Position numbers and translations under genes: made by a program. DNA of 64,000 nucleotides from Onchidella celtica (taxonomy: Eukaryota; Mollusca; Gastropoda; Systellommatophora; Onchidiidae): contig OZ007569.1 of the NCBI GenBank assembly GCA_963931925.1, positions 64,230,046 to 64,294,045 of the forward strand, read 5' to 3'. A model generated the notes under the pieces. The model worked only from the letters and a program-made list of their open reading frames with translations, searched no databases and was not told the origin of the DNA. Below are positions 1 through 13,300 of this stretch, in pieces. Position 1 is the stretch's first letter; every line of letters starts with the position of its first letter.

Positions 1-3000
1 AAAAGGGGGCGGGGGGGGGGGGGGGGGGAGCTGCTGCGCAGAGCTAGTCTTTTCATCTTTCTCCACTTTCTTGTTCGTATCTGCTCCCGCGAGTGATCTT
101 TCGACCCATGGACTATCAATTTTGTTTCTTGGGCCAACAGAGTTCACATGCATTGAGTTGAACGACAACTTAAAGGCATCACATCACACAACTGCAGTTC
201 TTGTTCAAAAACAAAGTAATTCAGAGAGCAACATCCTGTCCTCAGTTGATCCCACCACTCTCAAGTACATGTATACTAACCTAACGACGTTGACGTGGTC
301 ACGCGAAGCCCAAGCGAGCTGTCAGGTAAACGGCACACACTTCAAACAATGTGCATACGACCCGGGCCGACTACAAGGTTGTTTCTGCCAAACAGAACGG
401 CAATCTTGCTCATTATCGCCCATAAACAGTCGCCATGGACAGTCTGACCCTGACAGTGTGATGCCATGGCAGGCAGGTCATATTTGTGAAGGCACACCGA
501 GTTCCCTGGTGCTTTATGAATGGTGAAGGTCACGACTGGCACGCAATGTGTAAATTTAAACTGAGTTTCGGGAGGGATGCTACTTTATCATCTTTGCCAC
601 TTATCAAATCCCCAACACATCTTCTTCAGCCCATATGTTTTGTAGTTTTTGTTGTTGCTTTTTTTAACCTGCCCTCATTCAGTCAGTCGACTTCTACCCC
701 AGACCGCACAAATAATCTGCATAGCCTACATTGGCTCAATTCTCCCTATTTTCCTCTGCATTTCCCCCGGGATTTGGGACTGGAGCGGGTCGTTATTCCT
801 TGGACTGTGGGTACCACTGATACTTAGGAGCATAGCGGTTGTACCATTGGAATGTGTCCCCCAGCCGAGCAGCGATATTTCTGATTGAAAAGTAATTATG
901 CAGGGCGTTCGTTATCATACGAGTTGTTTTCTTCTTCTTTTTTCCTCGTCCTTTTTACCTTCTCTGACAGTTCAACGGTTCTCGGTCGCCCCGAGGATGG
1001 GTTCCTTTTTATAGACTCAATCGTGCCGGCATGTTCACATGCTCATGTGGTCAGAATTATTTTGGACCATGCCATAAATCACATTGTTTCATCCTACCAG
1101 CCATTGCACGTGTGTCCAAAATACTTGTCAGTGAAAATAAAGGTACTGTCACTAGATCGCTTAGATCGTGTGAGGTTCAGCTTTGGCACAGAATTGAGGT
1201 CAGTCATGTGACCTTTTCACGAGTTGTGCGAAAAGGCGTGAAATGATGAACCTGATGGACTGCTTATCGAATGGATTCTCCTAGTGTCAGTGGTGAAGAT
1301 GGAGGAGCAGATAAAGCGTGAGATGGATGTTGATACAGAAATTGGCTGTTTAGGTTTAGGCCTTAGACATTCGATTATTAAATTGTCCAATGGCCGTATG
1401 AGGCAGGAAATAATGTGTGGGTACGAGCTTGTAAGAAGCTAAGAAGTTTTGGTTTTTTTTTTTTTTTGCACATCAGTATATTTTGCCCCTTATGGAATAC
1501 CATTTATATTCTTTTAAGCATACTTTGCAAGAGACGTAAGGTCTAATGTGCAGATTTTAAATTTTAAATTTTTTTTTTTGCAAGTTGGACGTGCAAGTTG
1601 TTTTTATTATTCATTCCCTCCAATTATTCGTAGAAATTAAGCTGGGCTGGTTTAAATGCATTATATTACGTACAGCTTTCGTGAGCTTAAAGTATCTATA
1701 TGGTTTGATTGCTTCCGATTTTTTTGCAGCCTGCAGAGGTCCTGCAATGCATTAAAAAAGGAGGAGATAAAAATTTGTATAATGCGGTTGCCGTTGAGGA
1801 AGATCCCAGACTACATAAATGCATTCATCAAACTACTTTTATCATCTACAGAGATAAACTCACTTTGCGAATCACATGACCAGTCCCAAGTGAAGAGGGC
1901 CATGTGGTTCGTCAGATTATTTTGCGCTGACCGGGAATCCATTAACTTTAGGTTATGCTCCTCCTCCGCCTTCCCTTTAGTTTTGTCCTACACAGACGAG
2001 CCGCTTTGGTCCACAATTCCTTTGAGAACTCAATACAGAATCATGTATAAGTTAAATGAAGACAATAATTAACTTATCTCGCCTACATAGTGAATTCTGA
2101 AAAGTTAACTATTAGGCTGTCTTTGGCTGTAAATTTGCGATGTGAACTGAATACTCAGATCATGATGATTGGAGAAAAACAAAATAACTCTACGTTCTGT
2201 CGTATCATCTGAGAGTCATGACTGAAGACTTGATCTCCGAAATCGTGATATTGACAACGAAAGTGGTAAAAAAAAAAAAAAATCACCGATCTCTTTCCAG
2301 TCCCCAATTTCTATCTTGTCGTGCCATCTCCCTCTCCCACCTCGATTCTGAATCGGAGCTTGCTGCTCTTCGCAGAACTCATGGTAAACCGCAGGCTGCT
2401 GTAATTCGTCATGTCCATGATCATCACGTACGTCACACGTACCGGGTTTACCAGTCGGACACGTCGGCCTCGTCATTACAATGTGACAATTCATTGCGTA
2501 TAACAATGCCAATCCCTGAAAAAAAAAACAAGTTTCTATAAGGATAAGACGACTCAGCTCGAGGCAATAAAACCCATTGTTTACGATGCGACGGCCATCC
2601 CAGATTCAATGAATGAACGCTAGTTGTCTGTTAAGGCGTTTAACCTAACCATAAACCTGTCATGCTAAGTTTTACTAGTTATAATAATCTAATGGCATAT
2701 GTTGCAGGAAACGAAGGCTAATTTGCATGTTTAGGCGTTCCCTCGAAATGTCTACCTGGACGAGGCTGTGTAGTCCGGAATAGGACGAGGTATTTCTTCC
2801 TCCCCGCCGTTCATCACTTAAAATACTAGTTTGGAAGCGATTTTTTATTTCTGAAGTACTTCCTGTGGCATTCTCGCGGAATGGCGGAATGGATATGCGT
2901 TTTCTGAAAACAGTGAAGATTGTCTGTGCTGCAAAACGGATGTTTTCTCACGACATAAACAATTGGATGCTTACGAATGCACTAACCATAACTTCAAGAA

Positions 3001-4267
3001 TATACGAGAATTCACAGTAATGCTGTAATTTTTTATATTTTTTTTTACGCACTGAAGCAGAGATTGTATTGCGTTGTAATTGCACAGCACTTGTTGTCAA
3101 GTGTATTCTGTTCTGTGGTCCCTACATAACTGATTGCTAATTTGTATGATTCAATTCGAAGTTAGTCATTGGAAATTCAGCGTTTGAAATGAAATCATTG
3201 CGATGCTTCATGGAAACTAGTCTCTGTGCCGTTATGTCTGGTTTGAAGCACTTTATATTCAAACTACCCAGTTCATGTATAACTTGAAACCAATGTAACC
3301 CAACAGTAAATGCAGTTTATAAATATGAATGAAGGTACGTAGATTTTTCCTACACCTCAGGTAAATGAATTCCCACCCCTTTAAAGGTGAGTCACCTCTG
3401 TATTTAACGACATTGCCATTGTTAGAGCCACAAACACATATTGTTGAAGCCATTGTGCAAGGCTGAAGTAAATGAAACGCAGCAGTTATAATGTTACCTT
3501 GCCATGTCAGGGGTGTCATTCACGGACACATAGTACGAGATACGGTCGTTGTATTATGTAACGGAACTGTGGAACACCAAGGTTTTATGTATGCGAGTGT
3601 TACTTACAGTGTGGTGAACTGTAATAAATTGTTATACAAGATTTTGCTCATAATGCTAAGAATGAAGTTGTAAATTTACACTTTTAACGCCACTAGACTT
3701 TGCGGCAACTGGAGTGCGGGTTTGCTAAGCATACAGTTTGCTAGCAGCTTCCAAAATCAGTTTTCTTTTGGAATTAGTTAAATAAGATTTTGTGCACTGC
3801 GCGACTCTGTGTTTACTTTATACCATACAAAAGTTTGGTTTGTGCATGGATGGAAATTTCAGGATTAGAATCCCGTCAAGTCGTAAATCAGCGACCATTA
3901 ATATGGGTTTTCAGAGAATGTGGGAGTCCATGATGAACTTCAACAAGATAGGATTAAATTTGTCGTTTCTTTCTTTCTTTTTTTCCCCCGCTCACTGGAA
4001 AGTGTAGCCATTTCTGTTTTTATTAACACGTCAGCCCTTTTTGTTGTTTGATTTAATCATGTACTCTGTTGAAGGTTAGTGACTTTGAGGAAGGTACATG
4101 TATATTGTGTCATTCAGCGGTAGTGGGAATCTCATGTCTATTAAAGGAATGAGGACTTTGTTTGTGAATTCCGGACGTTTGGATGGATTGTATGTAGTTG
4201 TTCATTCACCTGTGCGATAAGCAGGAGGATGGTCCTGAGTCTGTAAGACCAGCTGCTAACATCAGAC
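1..4267. other. non-coding region upstream of the first PALS1 exon call
   Basis: The region begins with a G18 tract at 11-28 or slightly longer. Open frames at 71-526 and 1656-2072 have no recognisable domain or splice context and I take them as chance. The PALS1 promoter or a 5' UTR exon could lie here, but I see no decisive signal. CpG is not depleted. Confidence 0.5.
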
Positions 4268-4343
4268 ATGCTGGTGTATATTGTAGGCACCCAGGAGATT
4301 CCAGCGGATTCTTCTGTCCCCCAGGGAGCAGCTGAACAGTCTG
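4268..4343 (+). CDS. PALS1: PALS1 putative first coding exon
   Basis: The ATG at 4268 opens 25 codons ([20 protein letters not shown]...) and one extra base before a consensus donor CTG|GTAAGT. An in-frame TAA lies eight codons upstream, so this ATG would be the true start if the exon is used. The exit phase (1) is exactly the entry phase of the exon at 14629. No homology is recognised. The call rests on start, donor and phase only, across a 10.3-kb intron. Confidence 0.45.
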
Positions 4344-7300
4344 GTAAGTACTTGTGACAACTTCCAGTTAGTTATGGTTTTGGTTTTTTTAAAAATCCCC
4401 TGCCCCCTGTCCCCCCCCCCCCGTTAGTTATGTGGTGTTTTTTTTTAATCCCCCTTTTTCTCCCACCCACATCAAAGCTACCTCCTTCAATTTAAAACCA
4501 ACGGGGGTGTCAGTGGACAGTGACTGTATCTGATTCGCAGGGCTGACCATTCACGTGACTCATAAAGTAAAAGTTAGAAAGTATTTAGTTGGTCGGAAAT
4601 AAATTAAACGTTTTATTTGTTTTGGGATAACAAAAATGTGGCAGTTACATTGCACGCGTGGACGTCATTGAGGTATACAGTTATTCAATGAAAACGACCA
4701 AGTGCTATACATATAATATCATTTTATGACAAGAATTGAAGACACAAGCTGCAGGAAGAGTCGAAGTCATTGCACGCAAAGGTCACGAGAGAAATTTGTC
4801 GTGAGACACATCTGACATTTACTACATGATTAAAAGCACTGATTGAAAGTATAGATCTACATTTTACAAGTTTAGGCGTATTGTAGTGGGGAACAATTAT
4901 TTTGCTAAGCGCTTGATTGAATTACCAAACGGCATGTCTGTGGAGCAGTAAGCTTCACCAATATTTTCTTCCTGCGCCGTCTGTCTCTCTCTTGTCTCAT
5001 CTCCTCCTCCTCCTTTTCCTAACTCCCTCTTTCTTTCTCTCTTCTCTGTCTTCCTATTCTTGCTCATTCCCACCCCCGCTTTTTTTTGGCTCTCCCAACC
5101 CCAAATTAAAAAAAAAAAAAGCAAGCAATGATCTGATCCAATCTGGAGATTTTAATCCATGCTGTCTCCCTCGTCCAAGTGCGACTATTGACTTTTCAAG
5201 TGCTGCGGCTTGTCGGTAATCATGGGAGGTATTCACCGTGTTCTGTACGAGACGACGGTATCAATCCAATCCAGCTGTCTTGTCAACATGGTCTTGTTTA
5301 CAGTCTACTCCCCTTGCTGTTCTGTCAGATTTTAATGTCTTCTGGTGAGCTCTTTCGTCAGAAAGATGAAACAGGTGAACATGGCAGTTGTTATCTGCGT
5401 GAATTACAATGATACGTCCAATCAGTCATCCGGGCACTGCGCATCCAATGTTATTAGTGTAGTATAACCCACTATCATGAAAAGAATTATATAGCTAATT
5501 ATAGGCAATATAAAAAAGTCCAATTTCAACAACAATAACATTTTGTTTGATTGGACCCAACATATCCTGTATAATATGGTGGTTTTGCGAGGAGTGTGAT
5601 AAAGTAATTAACGGAAATCAGATTTGTCACAGCTGATCATCGTTGTTATAGCAAAGGTCCATTGATGATTCCTTTCATGGAGAGCTCGGTCCATGAATGT
5701 ATTAATGTCCCCAGTTGAGTCATAAAACCTGTCTGTCTGGTAACAAAAATAATTTGCCATGTAAGCATAGCAGTTGCAGGAAAACCACGCAATAGATATG
5801 CAGATCCAAATGTGGAAGTGTTATCACATATTGGGTGTGAAAGACGCAAAACAAAACCCATAATGATGCATCATGCCAGAAACGTTAATGGGACAAGGCG
5901 GTTACACAATACTTGCTCTGCATTGAAACGATAAGAAGAAGCGCAGACTGTGAAGGGATTCGTCGTCACGAGGTCTTAGCTGAGATTCAGAAGGGATTGG
6001 AATAGAAAACTTGCATGACGATATGGACCAAAACAGCATAGTGAGGTTAATGATGGTTCCATGGCGGGCTGAGATGACTCATTCCCCATTTTGTCTCATA
6101 ACCCAGAGCCCGTTCACATCATTCTGTCAATACCCTTACTTATAATGTCATTTTTTCATTGTTCCTAGTACAGCCATCTTTCCGAGCCCTTTCCTGCCTT
6201 AACCGCTGCTCTCTCTTTGTCTGCATTCCGTACGCCCCACCCCTCATTTCTAGACTATCATTTTTTGAAGCGTATCATAATTGGTTTAAGTATTATTTCT
6301 TAATTCAGTGTTCTAGTTTATTCAATTCCTTTAGATCGATCTTTCTGAACTTTCGAACTTCTATATTTATTCTGCTGTGTGTATGCCAGTGTACTTGCAT
6401 TGCTGATAATAATACTCCAGTGTATTTTTTTAATACAAACATTCAGACTATTATACTGTTCCCTCCCATACTGAAATTTGAATAGAGCCGTAATTTGGTA
6501 TTGTGGGCATTTACCACCCAGTCCTCTCCATTCTAGTCCCTCTACTCGCCATCTCCACCGTCAGTCCAGGCCCAGTTTTTCTCCAATAGTTTACCTTGGC
6601 TTACTCATTACTAACCCCGTCTCTGCCGCATTTCCCTCCACCCCTCATGATGCGACTTACCCTCGTGGCCCTGCTCCACGTTTCTCTCCAGCTTGCGCCC
6701 GGCGTGTTTGGACCCATGTTAAACACAGATAGATGACTTCGGTGAGTGAATTCGTCTGTCCCCCTCGGCTCTCTATTTCCCCATACAGACTTGGATGTCG
6801 GCTGCTAAGCAGATTTGGGCAAAGAGCTTCACCGAAAAATTATAAACTATATGGGATAAAGTTGCGCGGTTTGCAGTGTGTCCATTGCTCTGAAGTTACA
6901 CCGGAGGGACTTCGAGTCCTGACAGGTCTGCTGTTTTTTTTGGGTCTGGTAAATCTTAAGTAATTTTGAACAGTGGATTGTTTTTGGCTCACGTTTCAAA
7001 CTGATTTGGATATTATAGAGCGATGTTTCTTCCAGTCTTCTTTGACGTCAATTCTCAAAGTTTGAGATGGTGAGATATTCGCACATATATGTGTCACTAT
7101 TAAGATGAAAACTTAAAAAAAAAAAAAATCCCTTTTATGTGTGGTTGTCAGGATGGACCCATAATATAATTATTTCCATTCGTGGGAATGCGCCAGACAG
7201 TGAAAAAAAAAAAAAAATTCGATGTGAAAGTGAGTAAAATAGGTTTTCCCTCAGCGGTAACCGGTGTGTGTTTCCATGGAAATTTTCCATCTTATTATGT

Positions 7301-10300
7301 GAGCTTCGTTTTAATTCGTTTTAATGCCGGCTGTACATTTAATCACAGTGGTATTGGAGAAAGTACACGTCAATGTATGCTTACGTCTGGTTTCAGCGGG
7401 AATAATTTAATAAGTGATTAAATGAAGGGCACATTATTTTGCTTTCAATCATTAAAATTCAGTCACTGTTTAACTGAAGTGCATCCACAGTTTCAGTCGT
7501 TGAAATTCAGCAGCTGTGTAAGTAAGTAACTCTATCCAAGAGAATGAATTCCTCTAGCCCCGTCGTCTTTGATTAAACTTTCAGTAATGTTCATCGTCAT
7601 GTGAGTCAACCATGCACGACTGCTTTTATTTTAGTACGCTATTGTCGCCTGTGGGAATTCCTGTCTTGCAAAATTAAATGTAGCAGCTCAGTGTCGATTC
7701 AATGGGTTATTGAGGTGCACTTGAAAAGTATAACGAGAGTATGGTGTAGGGGAAGGGGGGGGGGTGTACATAGATACAACTGATATAATGGTGTATTGTT
7801 CCATGCTGTAATGTTTTACGATCAAGGAAAATCACATATCAGTGGCCCATTAAAATTTTAATGTGATTGTAGGAATGAAACGCTCGAGACGTCACTGAGC
7901 AGTGCGTAAATTTTATATCCTCAACCTGTCGAGAATTTAGTATGAGAGGACTCAGAAATTCATATCGTAGCGCTTAAGCAAGTGTTCCCCCTCCTTTAGT
8001 CTGAACAGTGACATTTTCTGATTGATAATTATGTTTGTGTTATTTTCATGGGAATGTTTTTGTATTGTCGCCATCAAAGAAAAGTGTATTTCTAGGAGGA
8101 TGAAGAAAGGTTATGGATTAAATGTACATTCAGTGCAGGAAAAATGCTTCTTTTGGTTTTATCACAGTTGTTCGTGGAATATCACATTATAGAACGTTAT
8201 GGTGGCGGTCATAGATGTCGAGGTATGCAGAACCAGGGGGCGGATTTCCAATCTCGTCTCACTGGCACCTGACAGGTTCCCCCCGTTGGATCTGGGGAAA
8301 TAGTTTCCTTTTTGACAGTTAGAACTGGGTCCATATGTCGGAATTTTCCATTTAAAATGTGTTGGCAGCTTCCAATCATTCAGAATGCCTACGTGAATAA
8401 AAGTGGATGGATACATAAACCATCCTGTTGGTCGATGGATATGAACAGTTCATAGATATAAATCTTTCTTCTTTCAAACACAGACAAAAATCAAAGCAGA
8501 TTGAGCATTTTCATCCAGGTAAATAACAGTCATAACCGATGACCATAGGTCACGTTCACTTAATGACCTGATCGTGCCTACCATCAGAAATTGTTTCGTG
8601 TTACGATGTACCCGTTGGGCTATCAGTGGCGTATTGCCAGATTTTAGTGAAGGAGGAAGGGTTGGCAATCAATTTCACGGACTGTCCACATGCCATTGCT
8701 TGATTGCCGACCTTTATATTCTCCTCGACAGAGCTGCAAAAACCTCTCCATAATTTCCTGAACGGCTGATTCTGAGTGCATCATCGATTGTCCCACTCAA
8801 CAATCAAGACTAGTATCTGCGTACCATCTGATTCACAGGCCTAGATCGATACATTTTGATACATGTTTAATAGCAGTTTTGGGATTGGACTTTGTGAGAG
8901 TACAATAAAGCTACAGTCCAAACAGCAGAAACGCCAATAGTTGAATGGAATATTGAAATAGTTGTAATGTTGAAAGTAGTAACCTTCAGTTTGTACTCTT
9001 GCTGTGGAAGGGGGAACTAAATCAGAACCCCATGAATAACTGATTCGAGTTGAACGATTGCATTGCCGGCGTTTGTCTTTATGCCTTTACAACCCCAGAA
9101 ATGGAAATGATAATCTCATCTTGCTAAATAAGCGGGTCGGGGCGATTTGAGAGGAAGAAATTTTGAGTATGCAACAATGAGATGTGTGTGCGTACGTGTG
9201 TTTGTCGCCGTCTGTACCAGTGTCAATACATCCTTTTATGTGTTCAGAAACATAGAGTTGTATGGGTAACCGGCGAATCCGTCTGGTTGACAGTGGTGAG
9301 ACTCATTCGAGAACTGTAGACGGTCAGGAAATAATTCTTCCTTTTGGAGTAACGCAAGTATCATCAGAACAATGACTCAACTGATGAGTGGTCTGAATAT
9401 TTCATTTCACTGGAGCTGTCCACATGTCTGGATGGGCCGCTGCTCTCTGGAAGGGCTGTCTTGTCTGGATTGCGTGATGTTACCAAGACACATGAGTAGT
9501 TTCTTACCCCTTTAATATTTGCTGCTGTGAGAAACATAGCAAAGCTGGGCCATTTGCCAATGATTCATCGCTAGAACAGTAGCCCTCTACGCATAGGTCG
9601 TAAAACTGTTTAGAAAAACAGAACATCAGTTTTTGAAATATATGTATCATTATATTAGTCTCGGAATTGCATGAAAACAGGCGCTAATATTCATTGTTTT
9701 GGTAGACCACGGCACAGGACTGGGAAATATAGCTCCCTGTGGAGCCGTGGCTGCTTTGTCCATTATTGGCACTCTGTATGGAATAGTGTGACCATGCTGG
9801 CACCTAATCACGTGTTCTACCAGGCGGGGCCGAGATGGTTATATTCTGTCTTGTGGGGGGTCTGAATGTCATTTTGTCTTGCAACAGTGGAGAAAAAAAA
9901 TGAAGAACCTGTTTACTTTTCTCGCTCTTTCGTCTTCAAGCTCCCTTCCTCCGCGGGTCCTTTGTTCTTTTATATAATGTATCGATTGCGCCCTCCTCTC
10001 AGTCTCTGCCACTTAGATTTTTGGCCCGTATACGGAAATAAAACTCACATTACTCCAGTAGGGAATCATGGCTCTTCTGCAGATGAAAAATATTTGATTC
10101 TTGAGAGACATTTGGGCAATGGCTGAGTACCATCAGCGCCTTGTCAGGAGACGAAAGACGCTCAGGATAAATTGTATAATAATAATCACTTTTTTTTTAA
10201 AATGCATGCGAACCGACACCAGATAGCCGTAGTCATAATTGGGAAATGTATTGCAATTGCATTTCGATTAGTAAGTGTTCAGATCTCAGTGTTCTTTCGT

Positions 10301-13300
10301 TCATTCCTGAAACCGGTGAATATGGTCAGCTGAAATATAAACTGAACCATAAACGTTTTTGCATATGACATTGCATCCCTCCTGTGATGTTTCCACTTTC
10401 TCTCACTAACTTTCTTCTGACACCAGCCGTGATGGGCACGGCACAAACACACTAAATAATCGACTATCTCTCTTCTATAAGTTATAACAAACGATATCTG
10501 TATTGCTTATATATATACAATAATTATTAATTCATTCAATAATAATAGGAACATAGGTCATACAATTTCATGTGAATTTCGATGGAATGAAGTTGATGCA
10601 AATCAGTACATGATAATTAAAAGGCTTCGTAATATTCAATTTCTAGCACATTTTATAAAACACATGGGTACATTCAGCTTAAGGAAACCTCTCCTTTACG
10701 GGTGTATGGCGCTATCTGGGCACTGGTTCTTCCTCTCTACTCTGGCTTGACTGCGCAGTTAGACCAACAGGTATCGGCAGGTACCAATAGGTCGGGAAAC
10801 CAAGAAGCCACGATGTCGTTAATCAAAGGACAAGAAGTTGAGAAGCCAAGAAGGTGTTGTTCTTCCTCCTCTGTAGAAAAACAATCGCAACTTCCTAATC
10901 TACTGCTGGAAGGCATGACTTCCATACTTACTCCATGACGGATATTCATCATTAATACTTTTAACCGCTGACACTGTTATAAGTCAGGCTGCAGCTCCCA
11001 TACTCCATAGGCTCCCATATAGGCAATAGAATAAACGATCAATACAGTTTTAATGATATTTACACGTTCCCCACGAAGAATAACGCTCTCTCTAACAGAC
11101 CCCATCCTATAAGGTTTCGTAACATATATATAACGGCGTTTCCGTGACTCTCTCAGAGGCAGTAGTTATACCAAAGTAAACCCCCTAGATTTAGGTTCTA
11201 CAATTATGAACATTAAGTAAAATACACATACATCGTACAATTAACTTACCACTCAGCAACAGCTCAAATGCCGACAAGATACCAACGATACCACGCTCTG
11301 ACAAAGGATGTTTGCGGGTTCCCTGACCTTCCCCACTCACAAGACTAGTACAAAGTTACAGTTGCACTTGTGGTCTCCTCTTCGGCACGAAGCTGGTGAG
11401 TGCTCTCAGCGGTCTGAAGTTGGAAGGAGCGTTCGGGGATTTATACCCAGTCAGGTAGCGTCCCAAGACGCTCACCGAGTGTACATTAGTTATCCTAATA
11501 GCCACCCCCGTCGACTCCACGTCAAATACTATTGAAGCATCTCTACCCCCCAAGCAATTCCCAGGTGATCTGATCGTCAAGTACGGCGGTCAGGTAAATA
11601 CTACCCTTTTCGGGTGTCAACGCTTTCCGTTGCATCCCGTACTTTCCCCCTCTGGCCTACAATAACTCTGTCTCCCCGCCGTCAACGATCTTCCCACGCT
11701 ATTTTTTTATACCTTGCCAATCTGTGACCCTGTTACACCTCCTCTCTTCTCCCCCCCCCCCCCCCCCCCACACCCGATTCCCGATTCTTTTCCTCCTCTC
11801 CATCCTCCCTTGTCCCCGAATTCATGGCTGGATACTCCGAAGGGAGTCTGTTTTATTCCTTTCCTTCTGTCACATCTGTCTGCATGGTCTTATTGTATGT
11901 TAGAATAATCTCAGTACCCCCGTCTCTCTGTGATTGTTGTGCATTCATGAGTAGAGGTTTGCGCCCTTATCCATTTACAGCGTCATTGGTTAAGTGAACA
12001 GGTCACTTGGCACAAAGGTCATCTCGTAAGAATTAACGCATACGCCAGGCCTTGGTGTAAAATTGCAGTATATTGGCCATCTGTACCGACAAAGCACAGC
12101 CAGAGGGTTGACCTTACAGGGTAGAAGTTATTTTCATCCTGTGCATGTATGAGACACCCACTTTTCTGATGTTCCATCTGCAGAATCCTTACTTATTTAT
12201 TTCTACATTCTCATCTAGGCGATCAGATGCTTAAAATACTAACTTGATTGGAGGGGGGGGGGGGCGTTCACTATAACTTGTGAGCTCATGGCACCTCGGG
12301 GTCCAGTTTCTGTATTTTTGGGAGGGGGTGGGAATGAAAGTTTTCTGCGATAATTATGTCTTCCGTTCGTTTTAGTAGTGGTTCATACATTGCGCTACTG
12401 GCTGTGTCAGTAACGATGTGCACATCCCTAGGACCTGCTTGTGTCATTTGACATACCTGGAGTCACAGTAATTAGCCTGCACATTGACAGGTGCGCAGCT
12501 TTTGTTGACACATCCAACATGCGCCCAGGATTCAAAATACCATAGCGATGTGGGAAAAACTCTTGCCTAGTGAACGTAATTTGGCCGCTTTGATTTTGTC
12601 GAAAAAGACCACATCTTTCTTAGTCTCTTAGTAGGCTAGTTTTGTGAAGTTTGGCCGTTACTTTAATTCTTGATGCACTCATAAGCTGTCGGACCCCGTT
12701 TTACAGTACAGTATTAGAAAGAAGGAAACGTTGATTGTATCGTGACTTTGTAATTAGTACGTGACCTTTTGCTAGAGATAAATACCATGTAATAACATGG
12801 TGCGCTGGAGATTGATGAAATCAGGAGGTTCTTTGGACGTTCAGATGTGCGAACTTTTCAGCAGCTTGGACATATACTCTTGATCATTCATGCTTAGTTA
12901 AACAGGTGTCTGTTGGCAATGGGGCACCGAAAGCTACTGTGTATACAGTGGTATGTAATATTATATTAAGACCACAGGCAGTAACTTAAGACATCTAACG
13001 GAAATACGGGAAAGGTAGCATGTTTTATGTGTGTAATGCTTTGGCTGATATACCACAGGGTTTTTCATATTCTCAAAATGTGCAGAATCTCTTCCTTCCC
13101 TCTCTGTGCACCTCTTGTCTTCTCCCTTACCCCCCCCCCCCCACAGTAAAGTAAATATTCATGAACTACATACACAAGATGCATCTAGTTTAAGTGGCAG
13201 TCATATAGTATCAACCCCAAATGCTGCTGTTATGAAGATTTTAACGTTACAGCATTATATTTGAAGTATGAATTGCATGTACTTGCATGCAATGCCGTTA

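Noticed and set aside
71..526. 151-codon open frame at the start of the window
   Set aside because: No domain, signal or splice context. The composition looks random, and the antisense strand also has open frames.
1656..2072. 138-codon open frame
   Set aside because: No recognisable family. An acceptor-like tract lies inside it, but there is no matching donor or neighbouring exon.
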